Below are positions 1 through 4,886 of a stretch of 5,070 bases of DNA, in pieces. Each line of letters opens with the position of its first letter. The first letter of the stretch is position 1. Made by a program: the position numbers and the translations under genes. The notes below the pieces were generated by a model that was given only the letters and a program-made list of their open reading frames with translations, did no database searches and had not been told where the DNA came from. This stretch comes from CAYIRQ01 sp964365905 (GTDB lineage: Bacteria > Patescibacteriota > Gracilibacteria > Peribacterales > Peribacteraceae), in the NCBI GenBank assembly GCA_964365905.1, contig CAYIRQ010000090.1, positions 1 to 5,070 of the forward strand, in the 5' to 3' direction.

Positions 1-323
1 CTCTTGCTTGATTCAATGCGCGCAAGTGCCTTCTTTGGCGCAACACTCGGGATGCCGATCTTCTCAAGCTCGTCCGCAAGCCCTCCACCGATCGGATCAT
101 CCGGCGCGATGAATGCGAAATCGGGCTTGGCACGTTTTGCCACTTCAAGAATCGCCGGGAAATTCATGAGCGAATCGACGATCACCTGTTCCTTCGCAAG
201 TTTCCGAATACCCGGATTCCTGGCTGTGCACACGTGAATAATCTCAGGCTGCAATGAAGATCGCGCGAGCGCCTCCGCGATCGCATGCCCGCGGGCGGAG
301 ATGGTGACGAGAAGAATGCGCAA
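1..323 (-). CDS. purD: PurD-like phosphoribosylamine-glycine ligase (GAR synthetase), N-terminal part; 3' end outside window
   Basis: This should catalyse the second step of purine synthesis, the ATP-dependent joining of glycine to phosphoribosylamine, in the cytoplasm. Only about 107 residues are present; the frame runs off at base 1. Starting at TTG 323, the protein opens MRILLVTISARGHAIAEAL, which aligns with the PurD opening (ILVIGGGGREHALAWKL). Then come ARNPGI (PurD GNPGI), a stretch matching the conserved VGPEAPLVAGVVDAF region as IAPDDPIGGGLADEL, and ARIESSK (PurD LEGSK, just before the ATP-grasp domain). The usual GGGGRE loop is degraded to TISARG, so this is a divergent member. A GTG at 371 is in frame just after the purF stop, but it would add an unlikely hydrophobic leader from pyrimidine-rich DNA; TTG 323 fits the family length. 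There is no SD at either start. It follows purF by 51 bp on the same strand, which supports both the assignment and co-transcription. Confidence 0.83.
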   Translation of the reverse strand, partial: MRILLVTISARGHAIAEALARSSLQPEIIHVCTARNPGIRKLAKEQVIVDSLMNFPAILEVAKRAKPDFAFIAPDDPIGGGLADELEKIGIPSVAPKKALARIESSK

Positions 324-374
324 GGAGTAAGAAGAGAAGAGGAAAAAGAGGATGAGAGGAAGCTTGTCCACTTT

Positions 375-1886
375 TTACACCAAGGTCATCATCCTCCCCT
401 CCCCCTCTTCCACACCGGAATCCTCCTGTGCATCAAAGTTCTCCCGCGTCTGGTTGCGACCGCAGCCAAGCTCCTGAAGCAGCTTCGGCGTCACCTCCGG
501 CGTCGGATATTTCCCGCTGAAACAACCGTCGCTGAAACGCTTGATGGCGGTGTTCCCGATGCGGACTGCTCGGCGCACCTCCTCGAGGTCCCCGTAGAAC
601 AGAGCATCCGCGCCGATATGTTGGCGGATCTCCTCAACGGAGTGGTGTCCGGCGATAAGTTCTTGCGTCGTTGGCAGGTCAATGCCGTAAGGATCCGGCG
701 CAATGATCGGAGGAGCAGCGGAAGCAAAGTAGACCTTCTTCGCCCCAGCGCGGCGCGCGATCTCGACAATCTTCTTGCTCGTATTCCCCCGCACGATGGA
801 ATCATCGACAATGAGCACGCAGTTTTTCCGGAACTCGAGCTCTATCGGATGCAATTTAAATTCGAGGCTGCGCTTGCGGATATTCTGACCCGGCATGATG
901 AACGTCCGCCCGATGTAGCGATTCTTCACGAATCCCTCGCGGTAACGCACCTTCAGTCTGTCTGCAAGTCCCGCGGCCATGGGTCGACCTGTATCCGGAA
1001 CCGGAATGACCGAATCAATGTGAATGCCAGCTGCTTTGATTCTCTTTGCCAGAGCTTCCCCCATACGAATGCGCGCCTTATAGACACTCACACCGTCAAG
1101 CACGGAGTCCGGGGCTGCGAGGTATACGTACTCGAAGAGGCACGGATTGAGTTCTCCTTTGCGGCAGACGCGACTATGAAAATTATTTTTTCGATCAATG
1201 AAGACGGCTTCTCCCGGTCGGACATCCCGCATGAATTCGAATTCAAGACTCTTGAGGGCCGTACTCTCGGAGGCAACGAGATACTCCTCCTTCATGCCGT
1301 ACTTGCGCCTCCCGATCTGCAGCGGGCGGATACCGTGGGGATCGCGAAAACCAACGATCCCCTGCCCTCCGATGAGCGCGACGGCGGAGTACGCGCCTTT
1401 GCACTTGCGCATCACCGTCTTCACCGCTTTGAAGATGTGCTCCGGCGTGAGCTTCTTCGGCCGCTGATTGCGCAGCGCGACGGCAAACACATTGAGGAGT
1501 ACTTCTGAATCGGAATTGGTATTGAGATGACAGAATTCTTTTTCGAGGAGTTCTTTCGCAAGTTCCTTCATATTCGTGAGGTTGCCGTTATGGGCGAGCG
1601 CGATCCCGAACGGCGCATTGACGAAAAAAGGCTGCGCCTCGAATTCGCTGCTGCATCCCGCGGTCGGATACCGGACATGCCCGATGCCCATGTGTCCCGT
1701 AAGGCGCGCGACGGATTTCTGATGAAACACATCGCGCACCATTCCGTTTGCTTTCTTCAGATGAAATTGATTGTTGTAGGTCACGATTCCGGCCGCATCC
1801 TGCCCCCGGTGCTGCAGAACAATGAGGCCGTCGTAGAGATCGGTAATCGCGTCCCCGAAGCCCGATACTGCTAAGATGCCGCACAT
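375..1886 (-). CDS. purF: Amidophosphoribosyltransferase (glutamine PRPP amidotransferase)
   Basis: This enzyme catalyses the first committed step of purine synthesis: PRPP plus glutamine gives phosphoribosylamine. It is 503 residues, a usual length. The N-terminal Ntn glutaminase domain begins directly with MCGI, so Cys2 is the nucleophile without a propeptide, and TAA sits immediately upstream of the ATG, which fixes the start. HRGQDAAG (26-33), GHVRYPT (69-75), HNGN (99-102) and NSDSE (124-128) are glutaminase motifs. The phosphoribosyltransferase domain carries PDSVLDG near 259-265 and the PRPP loop VLIVDDSIVRGNTS (357-370). Of the four cysteines that bind the [4Fe-4S] cluster in Bacillus-type PurF, C249 and C455 are in place, but the other two positions appear to be D398 and S452, so a cluster is unlikely. 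The last 25 or so residues are acidic and poorly conserved. There is no SD; a heptamer repeat abuts the start codon. purD follows and folD precedes on the same strand. Confidence 0.97.
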   Translation of the reverse strand: MCGILAVSGFGDAITDLYDGLIVLQHRGQDAAGIVTYNNQFHLKKANGMVRDVFHQKSVARLTGHMGIGHVRYPTAGCSSEFEAQPFFVNAPFGIALAHNGNLTNMKELAKELLEKEFCHLNTNSDSEVLLNVFAVALRNQRPKKLTPEHIFKAVKTVMRKCKGAYSAVALIGGQGIVGFRDPHGIRPLQIGRRKYGMKEEYLVASESTALKSLEFEFMRDVRPGEAVFIDRKNNFHSRVCRKGELNPCLFEYVYLAAPDSVLDGVSVYKARIRMGEALAKRIKAAGIHIDSVIPVPDTGRPMAAGLADRLKVRYREGFVKNRYIGRTFIMPGQNIRKRSLEFKLHPIELEFRKNCVLIVDDSIVRGNTSKKIVEIARRAGAKKVYFASAAPPIIAPDPYGIDLPTTQELIAGHHSVEEIRQHIGADALFYGDLEEVRRAVRIGNTAIKRFSDGCFSGKYPTPEVTPKLLQELGCGRNQTRENFDAQEDSGVEEGEGRMMTLV

Positions 1887-1887
1887 T

Positions 1888-1911
1888 TAGTGAGTAGTAA
1901 GTAGTGAGTAG
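1888..1911. repeat. Heptamer tandem repeat (TAGTRAG, about 3.4 copies) abutting the purF start
   Basis: On the plus strand the unit TAGTGAG/TAGTAAG repeats with a 7-bp period from 1888 and ends in a partial TAG. On the purF sense strand this reads as CTCACTA/CTTACTA units ending one base before the ATG, where a ribosome binding site would normally lie. Heptanucleotide tandem repeats of this type are known in intergenic DNA of some bacteria, for example the STRR repeats of filamentous cyanobacteria. A role in purF expression is possible but is inference. Confidence 0.8.
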
Positions 1912-1984
1912 GCGGAACGCGTAAACACGACTCTCGGGGAATTCCGGGAGCCGCAAAACGTCGAAATAGGTAACCCACGGGAGG

Positions 1985-2012
1985 ATTCTACCCGCCTCCA
2001 AGGGAAGCGCAA
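1985..2012 (-). promoter_or_regulatory. Possible purF promoter
   Basis: On the minus strand TTGCGC (2012-2007) and TAGAAT (1990-1985) are separated by 16 bp. The -10 matches TATAAT at five of six positions; the -35 keeps only TTG. It lies just after the folD stop and would give an untranslated leader of about 90 nt before purF. An imperfect dyad centred on GGAATTCC near 1941 falls in that leader and could be an operator or hairpin. This rests on consensus matching alone; read-through from folD is equally possible. Confidence 0.25.
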
Positions 2013-2015
2013 GGC

Positions 2016-3022
2016 TTACTCCCGTTCCATCTGACGCTCATTCGCTCGAACAATGTTCCGGAGCAAGCTCGCGACCGTCATCGGTCCCACCCCCCCCGGA
2101 ACCGGGGTGATGGCGGAAGCGATCTNNNNNNNNNNNNNNNNNNNNNNNNNNNNNNNNNNNNNNNNNNNNNNNNNNNNNNNNNNNNNNNNNNNNNNNNNNN
2201 NNNNNNNNNNNNNNNNNNNNNNNNNGCGACCGTCATCGGTCCCACCCCCCCCGGAACCGGGGTGATGGCGGAAGCGATCTTTGAAACAGAGTCGAAGTCA
2301 ACGTCACCGACGAGCGCTCCCTCGACCTCGTTGATCCCAACATCAATGACGACGGCGCCCTCTTTCACCATGTCCGCCGTAATCAAGTTTGGCTTCCCCA
2401 CGGCGGCAACCAAAATGTCCGCATCCAAAGTCCTTTGTCCCAATTCCGTCGTCCTGCTGTGACACACCGTGACCGTCGCATCGCGGTTGAGGAGCATCGC
2501 CGCAAGCGGCTTCCCGACGGTATTGCTGCGGCCGACGATGACGACGTGCTTCCCGGCAACTTCCACCTTGTAATATTCAAGGAGGGCGATGATGCCTGCG
2601 GGGGTCGCGGGAGGGAGATGTTCAAACTCTCTCGAGAGGAACATCTTCCCGAGGTTATAGGCCCCGAATCCGTCGACGTCTTTCTTCGGATCAATCGCAC
2701 GAATGATCTCGGGAAGTTTTGGCTGCAGAGCTTTGGGGAGTGGCAACTGGACGATAAACCCCGTCACATCAGTGTCAGCATTGAGTTCCTGAATGATCTT
2801 CAGAAGTTCCTCAAACGTGATGCCCTCGGAGAGATGTTTGTGTTCGGCACGCATCCCGATTTTTTCACAGCTCTTCACTTTTTGCCGAATGTAACTCGCA
2901 CTCGCAGGATCGTCTCCGACCTGCACGATGACGAGCTTCGGATCGAGCTCCTGCACTCTCGGCTTCAAGCTAGTAAGAAGCGCATCGGCTGCCTTTCGGC
3001 CGTCGAGGATAAGAGGAGACAT
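2016..3022 (-). CDS. folD: Bifunctional methylenetetrahydrofolate dehydrogenase/methenyl-THF cyclohydrolase, interrupted by an assembly gap
   Basis: FolD interconverts 5,10-methylene-THF and 10-formyl-THF with NAD(P), feeding formyl groups to purine synthesis. The ATG at 3022 begins MSPLILDGRKAADALL. Y44 and K48 (YIRQK) are the catalytic pair, QLPLP (92-96) and DVDGF (115-119) are family signatures, and ATPAGI (139-144) replaces the common CTPxGI. The Rossmann segment is GRSNTVGKP (164-172), and the C-terminal signature is TPVPGGVGPMT. A run of 100 N then splits the gene, flanked on both sides by the same 55 bp. Removing one copy plus the N run restores the frame: after PMTV the protein continues ASLLRNIVRANERQMERE and stops with TAA at 2018-2016. 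The corrected gene is 852 bp (283 residues), a normal FolD length. As deposited, the frame is broken. A TTG at 3037 is in frame but adds five non-conserved residues; a -10-like TATGAT six bases before the ATG also favours 3022. Confidence 0.96.
2071..2125. repeat. Left copy of 55-bp contig-end duplication
   Basis: These 55 bases are identical to 2226-2280 on the other side of the N run. They encode the conserved FolD C-terminal region (TPVPGGVGPMT) and include a run of eight C. This is an unmerged contig overlap and not a biological repeat. Confidence 0.93.
2126..2225. other. Assembly gap (100 N, spurious)
   Basis: Exactly 100 N, the usual placeholder for a gap of unknown size. The identical 55-bp flanks show that the two contigs overlap, so the true gap size is negative. 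Deleting 155 bp (the gap plus one flank copy) rebuilds an intact folD. Confidence 0.95.
2226..2280. repeat. Right copy of 55-bp contig-end duplication
   Basis: Identical base for base to 2071-2125. The upstream folD sequence joins this copy in frame; the genuine 3' end of folD joins the left copy. Confidence 0.93.
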
Positions 3023-3028
3023 GCGAGC

Positions 3029-3034
3029 ATCATA
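3029..3034 (-). promoter_or_regulatory. -10-like TATGAT, 6 nt before the folD ATG
   Basis: The minus strand reads TATGAT followed by exactly six bases and then the ATG at 3022. A start site seven bases after the hexamer would coincide with the A of the ATG, giving a leaderless mRNA. tmk shows the same spacing. No convincing -35 was found. Confidence 0.4.
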
Positions 3035-3046
3035 CAACAGTAAATC

Positions 3047-3067
3047 CCCTCTCCCTCTGGGAGAGGG
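3047..3067 (-). terminator. Possible terminator hairpin after the DUF559 gene
   Basis: On the minus strand the R1 stem begins directly after the DUF559 stop codon and is followed by GATTTA. The stem is strong but the U tract is short, so it may slow or end transcription only weakly. Confidence 0.35.
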
Positions 3068-3080
3068 TTAGGGTGAGGGG
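3047..3080 (+). repeat. Hairpin repeat copy R1 (between folD and the DUF559 gene)
   Basis: A perfect 9-bp stem, CCCTCTCCC with GGGAGAGGG around a TCT loop (3047-3067), is followed by the tail TTAGGGTGAGGGG (3068-3080). It has the same stem-plus-tail layout and orientation as R2. The DUF559 stop codon lies in its tail. Confidence 0.88.
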
Positions 3081-3445
3081 TAATGGACTCGAGCTAGCCT
3101 CAATATCTCCTCGAGTACTCCCTCCATGTTCTCAAGTACATCTTGATTACGGAAACGGAGTACCCGGAATCCTTTTTCCTCCAAATACTTTGTGCGCTCA
3201 GCATCATAAATTTGTTTTTCGTCATGGCTACTTCCATCAAGTTCAATAACAAGTTTTGCTTCGGCACAGAAGAAGTCAGCTATATATGAACCAAGTGGTA
3301 CCTGGCGTCGAAATTTGAGGCCATCATGCTTTCGATTGCGGAGTTGGTACCACAAATGACGCTCAGCGCGTGTGTTCTGATCTTTTCGTAGCCCTCGCGC
3401 ATGCTCGATTGTTTGCTGAGCCGTGCGAACAAGATGGGAAAACAT
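3068..3445 (-). CDS. DUF559 family endonuclease-like protein
   Basis: A 125-residue protein of the DUF559 family, related to very-short-patch-repair endonucleases and the PD-(D/E)XK fold. The family's role is not established; DNA cleavage or repair is inferred from the fold. The order of motifs is typical: RAERHLW (26-32), KFRRQVPLGSYIADF (44-58), LVIELDG with H74 (65-74), and YLEEKGFRVLRF (87-98), ending with VLENMEGVLEEI. Candidate acidic and catalytic positions are E28, D57, E68, D70 and H74, all present, so it looks intact. The ATG at 3445 was chosen because the frame upstream to 3535 only translates a hairpin repeat. The last three residues (PSP) and the TAA stop come from hairpin repeat R1. 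Copies of the same repeat lie just outside both ends, which suggests that the gene and repeats arrived together or that the repeats invaded its flanks. There is no SD; a TACAAT lies nine bases before the ATG. Confidence 0.93.
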   Translation of the reverse strand: MFSHLVRTAQQTIEHARGLRKDQNTRAERHLWYQLRNRKHDGLKFRRQVPLGSYIADFFCAEAKLVIELDGSSHDEKQIYDAERTKYLEEKGFRVLRFRNQDVLENMEGVLEEILRLARVHYPSP

Positions 3446-3454
3446 AAGGGGTAG

Positions 3455-3463
3455 ATTGTAACA
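3455..3463 (-). promoter_or_regulatory. Extended -10 (TGTTACAAT), 9 nt before the DUF559 ATG
   Basis: The minus strand carries TGT followed by TACAAT and then nine bases to the ATG at 3445. The TGn element can compensate for a missing -35. The predicted leader is only about 3 nt. Confidence 0.42.
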
Positions 3464-3480
3464 AAAAAGATACAATACAT

Positions 3481-3516
3481 CCTCTCTCCCAAGGGGAGAG
3501 AGGTAGAGTGAGGGGG
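3481..3516 (+). repeat. Hairpin repeat copy R2 (upstream of the DUF559 gene)
   Basis: A 10-bp perfect stem, CCTCTCTCCC with GGGAGAGAGG around an AAG loop (3481-3503), then the tail TAGAGTGAGGGGG (3504-3516). It has the same orientation as R1, and the two direct copies bracket the DUF559 gene and its start. Confidence 0.88.
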
Positions 3517-3547
3517 AACAGGACACATACATCACTTTCTTTTTTGT

Positions 3548-3584
3548 CCCCCCTCATCCTACCCTTCTCCCCACGGGAGAAGGG
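3548..3584 (-). repeat. Hairpin repeat copy R3 (at the 3' end of tmk, inverted)
   Basis: This copy is in the opposite orientation to R1 and R2. Its plus-strand tail CCCCCCTCATCCTA (3548-3561) comes first, then a perfect 10-bp stem CCCTTCTCCC with GGGAGAAGGG around CAC (3562-3584). It lies inside the last codons of tmk and provides the tmk stop codon (TAG, 3561-3559). Confidence 0.88.
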
Positions 3585-4164
3585 ATTTTTTTACCACTCC
3601 CCAAATCCTCTCCGCACTCTCCTCCTTCGTGCCCGAAGTATCGATGACAATCGCCTCAGGATGTTCCTTGGCATAGCGCCGATATCCCTCATGGACTTTC
3701 CTCTGAAATGCAACTTGCTCAAAGGAATCCCGAACATCACGTCTCTCCACGCGCTCCCAGGCAACTTCAAAGGGGGGCAGGAGAATAAAAAGGAGATCAG
3801 GTTGAATAAAATTTTTGTTCATGGATTCCAGCGATTCCCGCGCTAACCCTTGAGCCGCTCCATACACGAGCGTGGAGGGAATGTAGCGATCGGAAATGAT
3901 GATTTTCCCCTCCTCGAAACCGGGCTTCATAAGGTGCTCCACATGCTCCGCTCGATCTGCAACGAAGAGTTTTTGAAGTTCTTCACTCGCTGCATTTCCA
4001 GAGTGCAGCATCTCGCGGATGCGCTGCCCATGCGTTCCCTGCGTCGGCTCTGCAGTTGTTATGACTTCCTTTCCTTCCTCCCGCAGCTTCTTTGCAAGGA
4101 GCGCAGTATGTCGCGTCGTCCCGGCGCCATCGGGACCCTCGAAGACGATGAAGAGGGCGGGCAT
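3559..4164 (-). CDS. tmk: Thymidylate kinase (dTMP kinase)
   Basis: Tmk phosphorylates dTMP to dTDP with ATP. The 201-residue protein starts at ATG 4164: MPALFIVFEGPDGAGTT. The P-loop is GPDGAGTT (10-17), where T16 stands in place of the usual lysine. TAEPTQGTHG (37-46) corresponds to the TREP region, in the EPT form. ADRAEHVE (69-76) and SDRY (91-94, DRY motif) are characteristic, followed by STLVYGAAQGL. The LID region has ERVERRDVRDSFE (137-149) with R138, R141, R142 and D146. Sequence upstream of 4164 stays open to 4332 but only translates dispersed repeats, so it was excluded. The C-terminal residues after GVVKK (SLLPWGEG) and the TAG stop are contributed by hairpin repeat R3, so the native tail may have been trimmed. 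There is no SD; an extended -10 lies six bases before the ATG. The family call is firm; activity depends on how the altered P-loop works. Confidence 0.92.
   Translation of the reverse strand: MPALFIVFEGPDGAGTTRHTALLAKKLREEGKEVITTAEPTQGTHGQRIREMLHSGNAASEELQKLFVADRAEHVEHLMKPGFEEGKIIISDRYIPSTLVYGAAQGLARESLESMNKNFIQPDLLFILLPPFEVAWERVERRDVRDSFEQVAFQRKVHEGYRRYAKEHPEAIVIDTSGTKEESAERIWGVVKKSLLPWGEG
3562..3592 (+). terminator. Terminator-like hairpin plus T7 on the plus strand
   Basis: The R3 stem is followed on the plus strand by A and seven T (3586-3592), the form of an intrinsic terminator. No plus-strand gene ends here, so it may simply stop antisense transcription into tmk, or be coincidental. 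It has no U tract in the tmk direction. Confidence 0.3.
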
Positions 4165-4170
4165 GTAGGC

Positions 4171-4179
4171 ATTGTAGCA
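4171..4179 (-). promoter_or_regulatory. Extended -10 (TGCTACAAT), 6 nt before the tmk ATG
   Basis: The minus strand has TGC followed by TACAAT and then six bases to the ATG at 4164. This places the predicted start of transcription on the A of the ATG, meaning a leaderless mRNA. No clear -35 was found; the region upstream is repeat DNA. Confidence 0.45.
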
Positions 4180-4204
4180 ATGGTGCAACGTGCTTCGATA
4201 CGCA

Positions 4205-4268
4205 CCAGCACTGCCTGTACTGAGCTCGTCGAAGTACGCCAGCACTGCCTGTCCTGAGCTTGTCGAAG
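4205..4268. repeat. Two tandem copies of a 30-bp repeat (34-bp period)
   Basis: Copies at 4205-4234 and 4239-4268 share CCAGCACTGCCTGT, CTGAGCT and GTCGAAG and differ at two positions; both are preceded by TACGC-like sequence. The core resembles the dispersed CAAGCTCAGGACAG-type repeat that I recall from many environmental bacterial genomes (from memory, not checked). It fills the space upstream of tmk. Confidence 0.85.
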
Positions 4269-4269
4269 G

Positions 4270-4335
4270 GTCATCCTGAGTGCCCCGCGACTGCGGGGTG
4301 TATCGAAGGATCGTGCTGGTGCTACTCAGCATGAC
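4270..4335. repeat. 66-bp dispersed element with 12-bp terminal inverted repeats
   Basis: GTCATCCTGAGT (4270-4281) and ACTCAGCATGAC (4324-4335) are inverted copies with one mismatch. Inside is a second hairpin, CCCCGC with GCGGGG around GACT (4283-4298), and a TATCGAAGGATC segment. It has the look of a small non-coding palindromic element and directly abuts the tandem pair at 4205-4268. It codes for nothing and lies between the peroxiredoxin stop and tmk. Confidence 0.75.
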
Positions 4336-4354
4336 GTAATGGGTTCCTGAATAA

Positions 4355-4831
4355 TCACCCCCTCGCCTTCCTCACTGCCCCGACCAGGTCCTCCGGCTGG
4401 AGCGTATACTGCGTGGTATCCGGTTCAATGAACTGCCAGACGACTTTTCCATCATGGAGCACCGAGTACGAGCGGCGGAGAAGCCCCGCAAGCGGCGGCG
4501 GGAGCTTCTCCTTCCCCTTTTCCTCTCCCAGCTTCCCGATCATCTGCCGCACCTCGAATTGATCGAAATCGGAGGCAAATTCGATATCCTCATTCTTCCA
4601 CTTCGCAATGCGAATCCACTCATTCATGGCATGAGGCTGATCGGTGGAAACCACGATGATGCGGCTTGCCCCTGCATCCTTGATCGCACGCAAATTTTCG
4701 AGGATTGATGGAATACACGCGCTCGTGCACGTGCCGGAGAATGCCGCGGGCACCGTCACGAGAACGGCGATGCCCTTGAGCGCATCGAGATCAATCGGGG
4801 AGTTATCTTTGGAGGAATAGACGGTGGGCAT
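4355..4831 (-). CDS. Peroxiredoxin, Prx5-like (thioredoxin fold)
   Basis: Probably a thiol peroxidase that reduces peroxides in the cytoplasm; no signal peptide is seen. It is 158 residues, the usual Prx5 length. The active-site loop reads VPAAFSGTC (27-35), matching PxxxT/SxxC with Ser32 and peroxidatic Cys35. The conserved EW (71-72) and the active-site arginine R120, followed by SVLHDGKV (123-130), align with human PRDX5. A second cysteine, C39, occupies the place where the Prx5 family usually has histidine, making an unusual CxxxC pair that could serve as a resolving cysteine. The ATG at 4831 gives MPTVYSSKDNSPIDLDAL, a short but plausible first strand. A GGAGGG about 17 nt upstream is too far away to act as a normal SD. 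Downstream lies the repeat mosaic before tmk; no partner reductase is in view. Specificity cannot be read from sequence. Confidence 0.9.
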   Translation of the reverse strand: MPTVYSSKDNSPIDLDALKGIAVLVTVPAAFSGTCTSACIPSILENLRAIKDAGASRIIVVSTDQPHAMNEWIRIAKWKNEDIEFASDFDQFEVRQMIGKLGEEKGKEKLPPPLAGLLRRSYSVLHDGKVVWQFIEPDTTQYTLQPEDLVGAVRKARG

Positions 4832-4849
4832 GGCGGGGATAGGTTACCC

Positions 4850-4886
4850 TCCTTCGCTCACTATGGCGAGCTTCGGATGGGCAAGT
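4850..4886. repeat. Possible dispersed repeat upstream of the peroxiredoxin
   Basis: On the minus strand this reads as GGCAAG-type and GAAGC...GCCATAG...CGAAGG modules. A similar arrangement (GAAGG...AGCCATTAG...AAGGCAAG) recurs near 5036-5066. The match is loose, so this is a tentative family. Confidence 0.35.

Noticed and set aside
285..1508. Long plus-strand open frame (407 codons) antisense to purF
   Set aside because: The minus-strand frame shows every PurF motif in order; the plus frame has no recognisable domain and is a by-product of codon usage.
1887..2015. Purine riboswitch upstream of purF
   Set aside because: I could not find the conserved purine-aptamer loop sequences; only an imperfect dyad and the heptamer repeat are visible.
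2078..2265. Frames running through the N gap, giving FolD an alternative C-terminus or a separate short protein
   Set aside because: They depend on 100 unknown bases and a duplicated contig end.
2435..3043. Plus-strand open frame (202 codons) opposite folD
   Set aside because: It lies wholly antisense to a well-supported FolD and shows no family features.
3446..3535. In-frame 30-residue N-terminal extension of the DUF559 protein
   Set aside because: Encoded largely by hairpin repeat R2; the ATG at 3445, with a -10 box just upstream, gives the usual family length.
3047..3584. CRISPR array
   Set aside because: The three repeats are unevenly spaced, in mixed orientation, with a gene between them, and there are no spacers or cas genes.
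4165..4332. In-frame 56-residue N-terminal extension of Tmk
   Set aside because: It translates the dispersed repeats, and Tmk proteins begin at the strand just before the P-loop, which fits ATG 4164.
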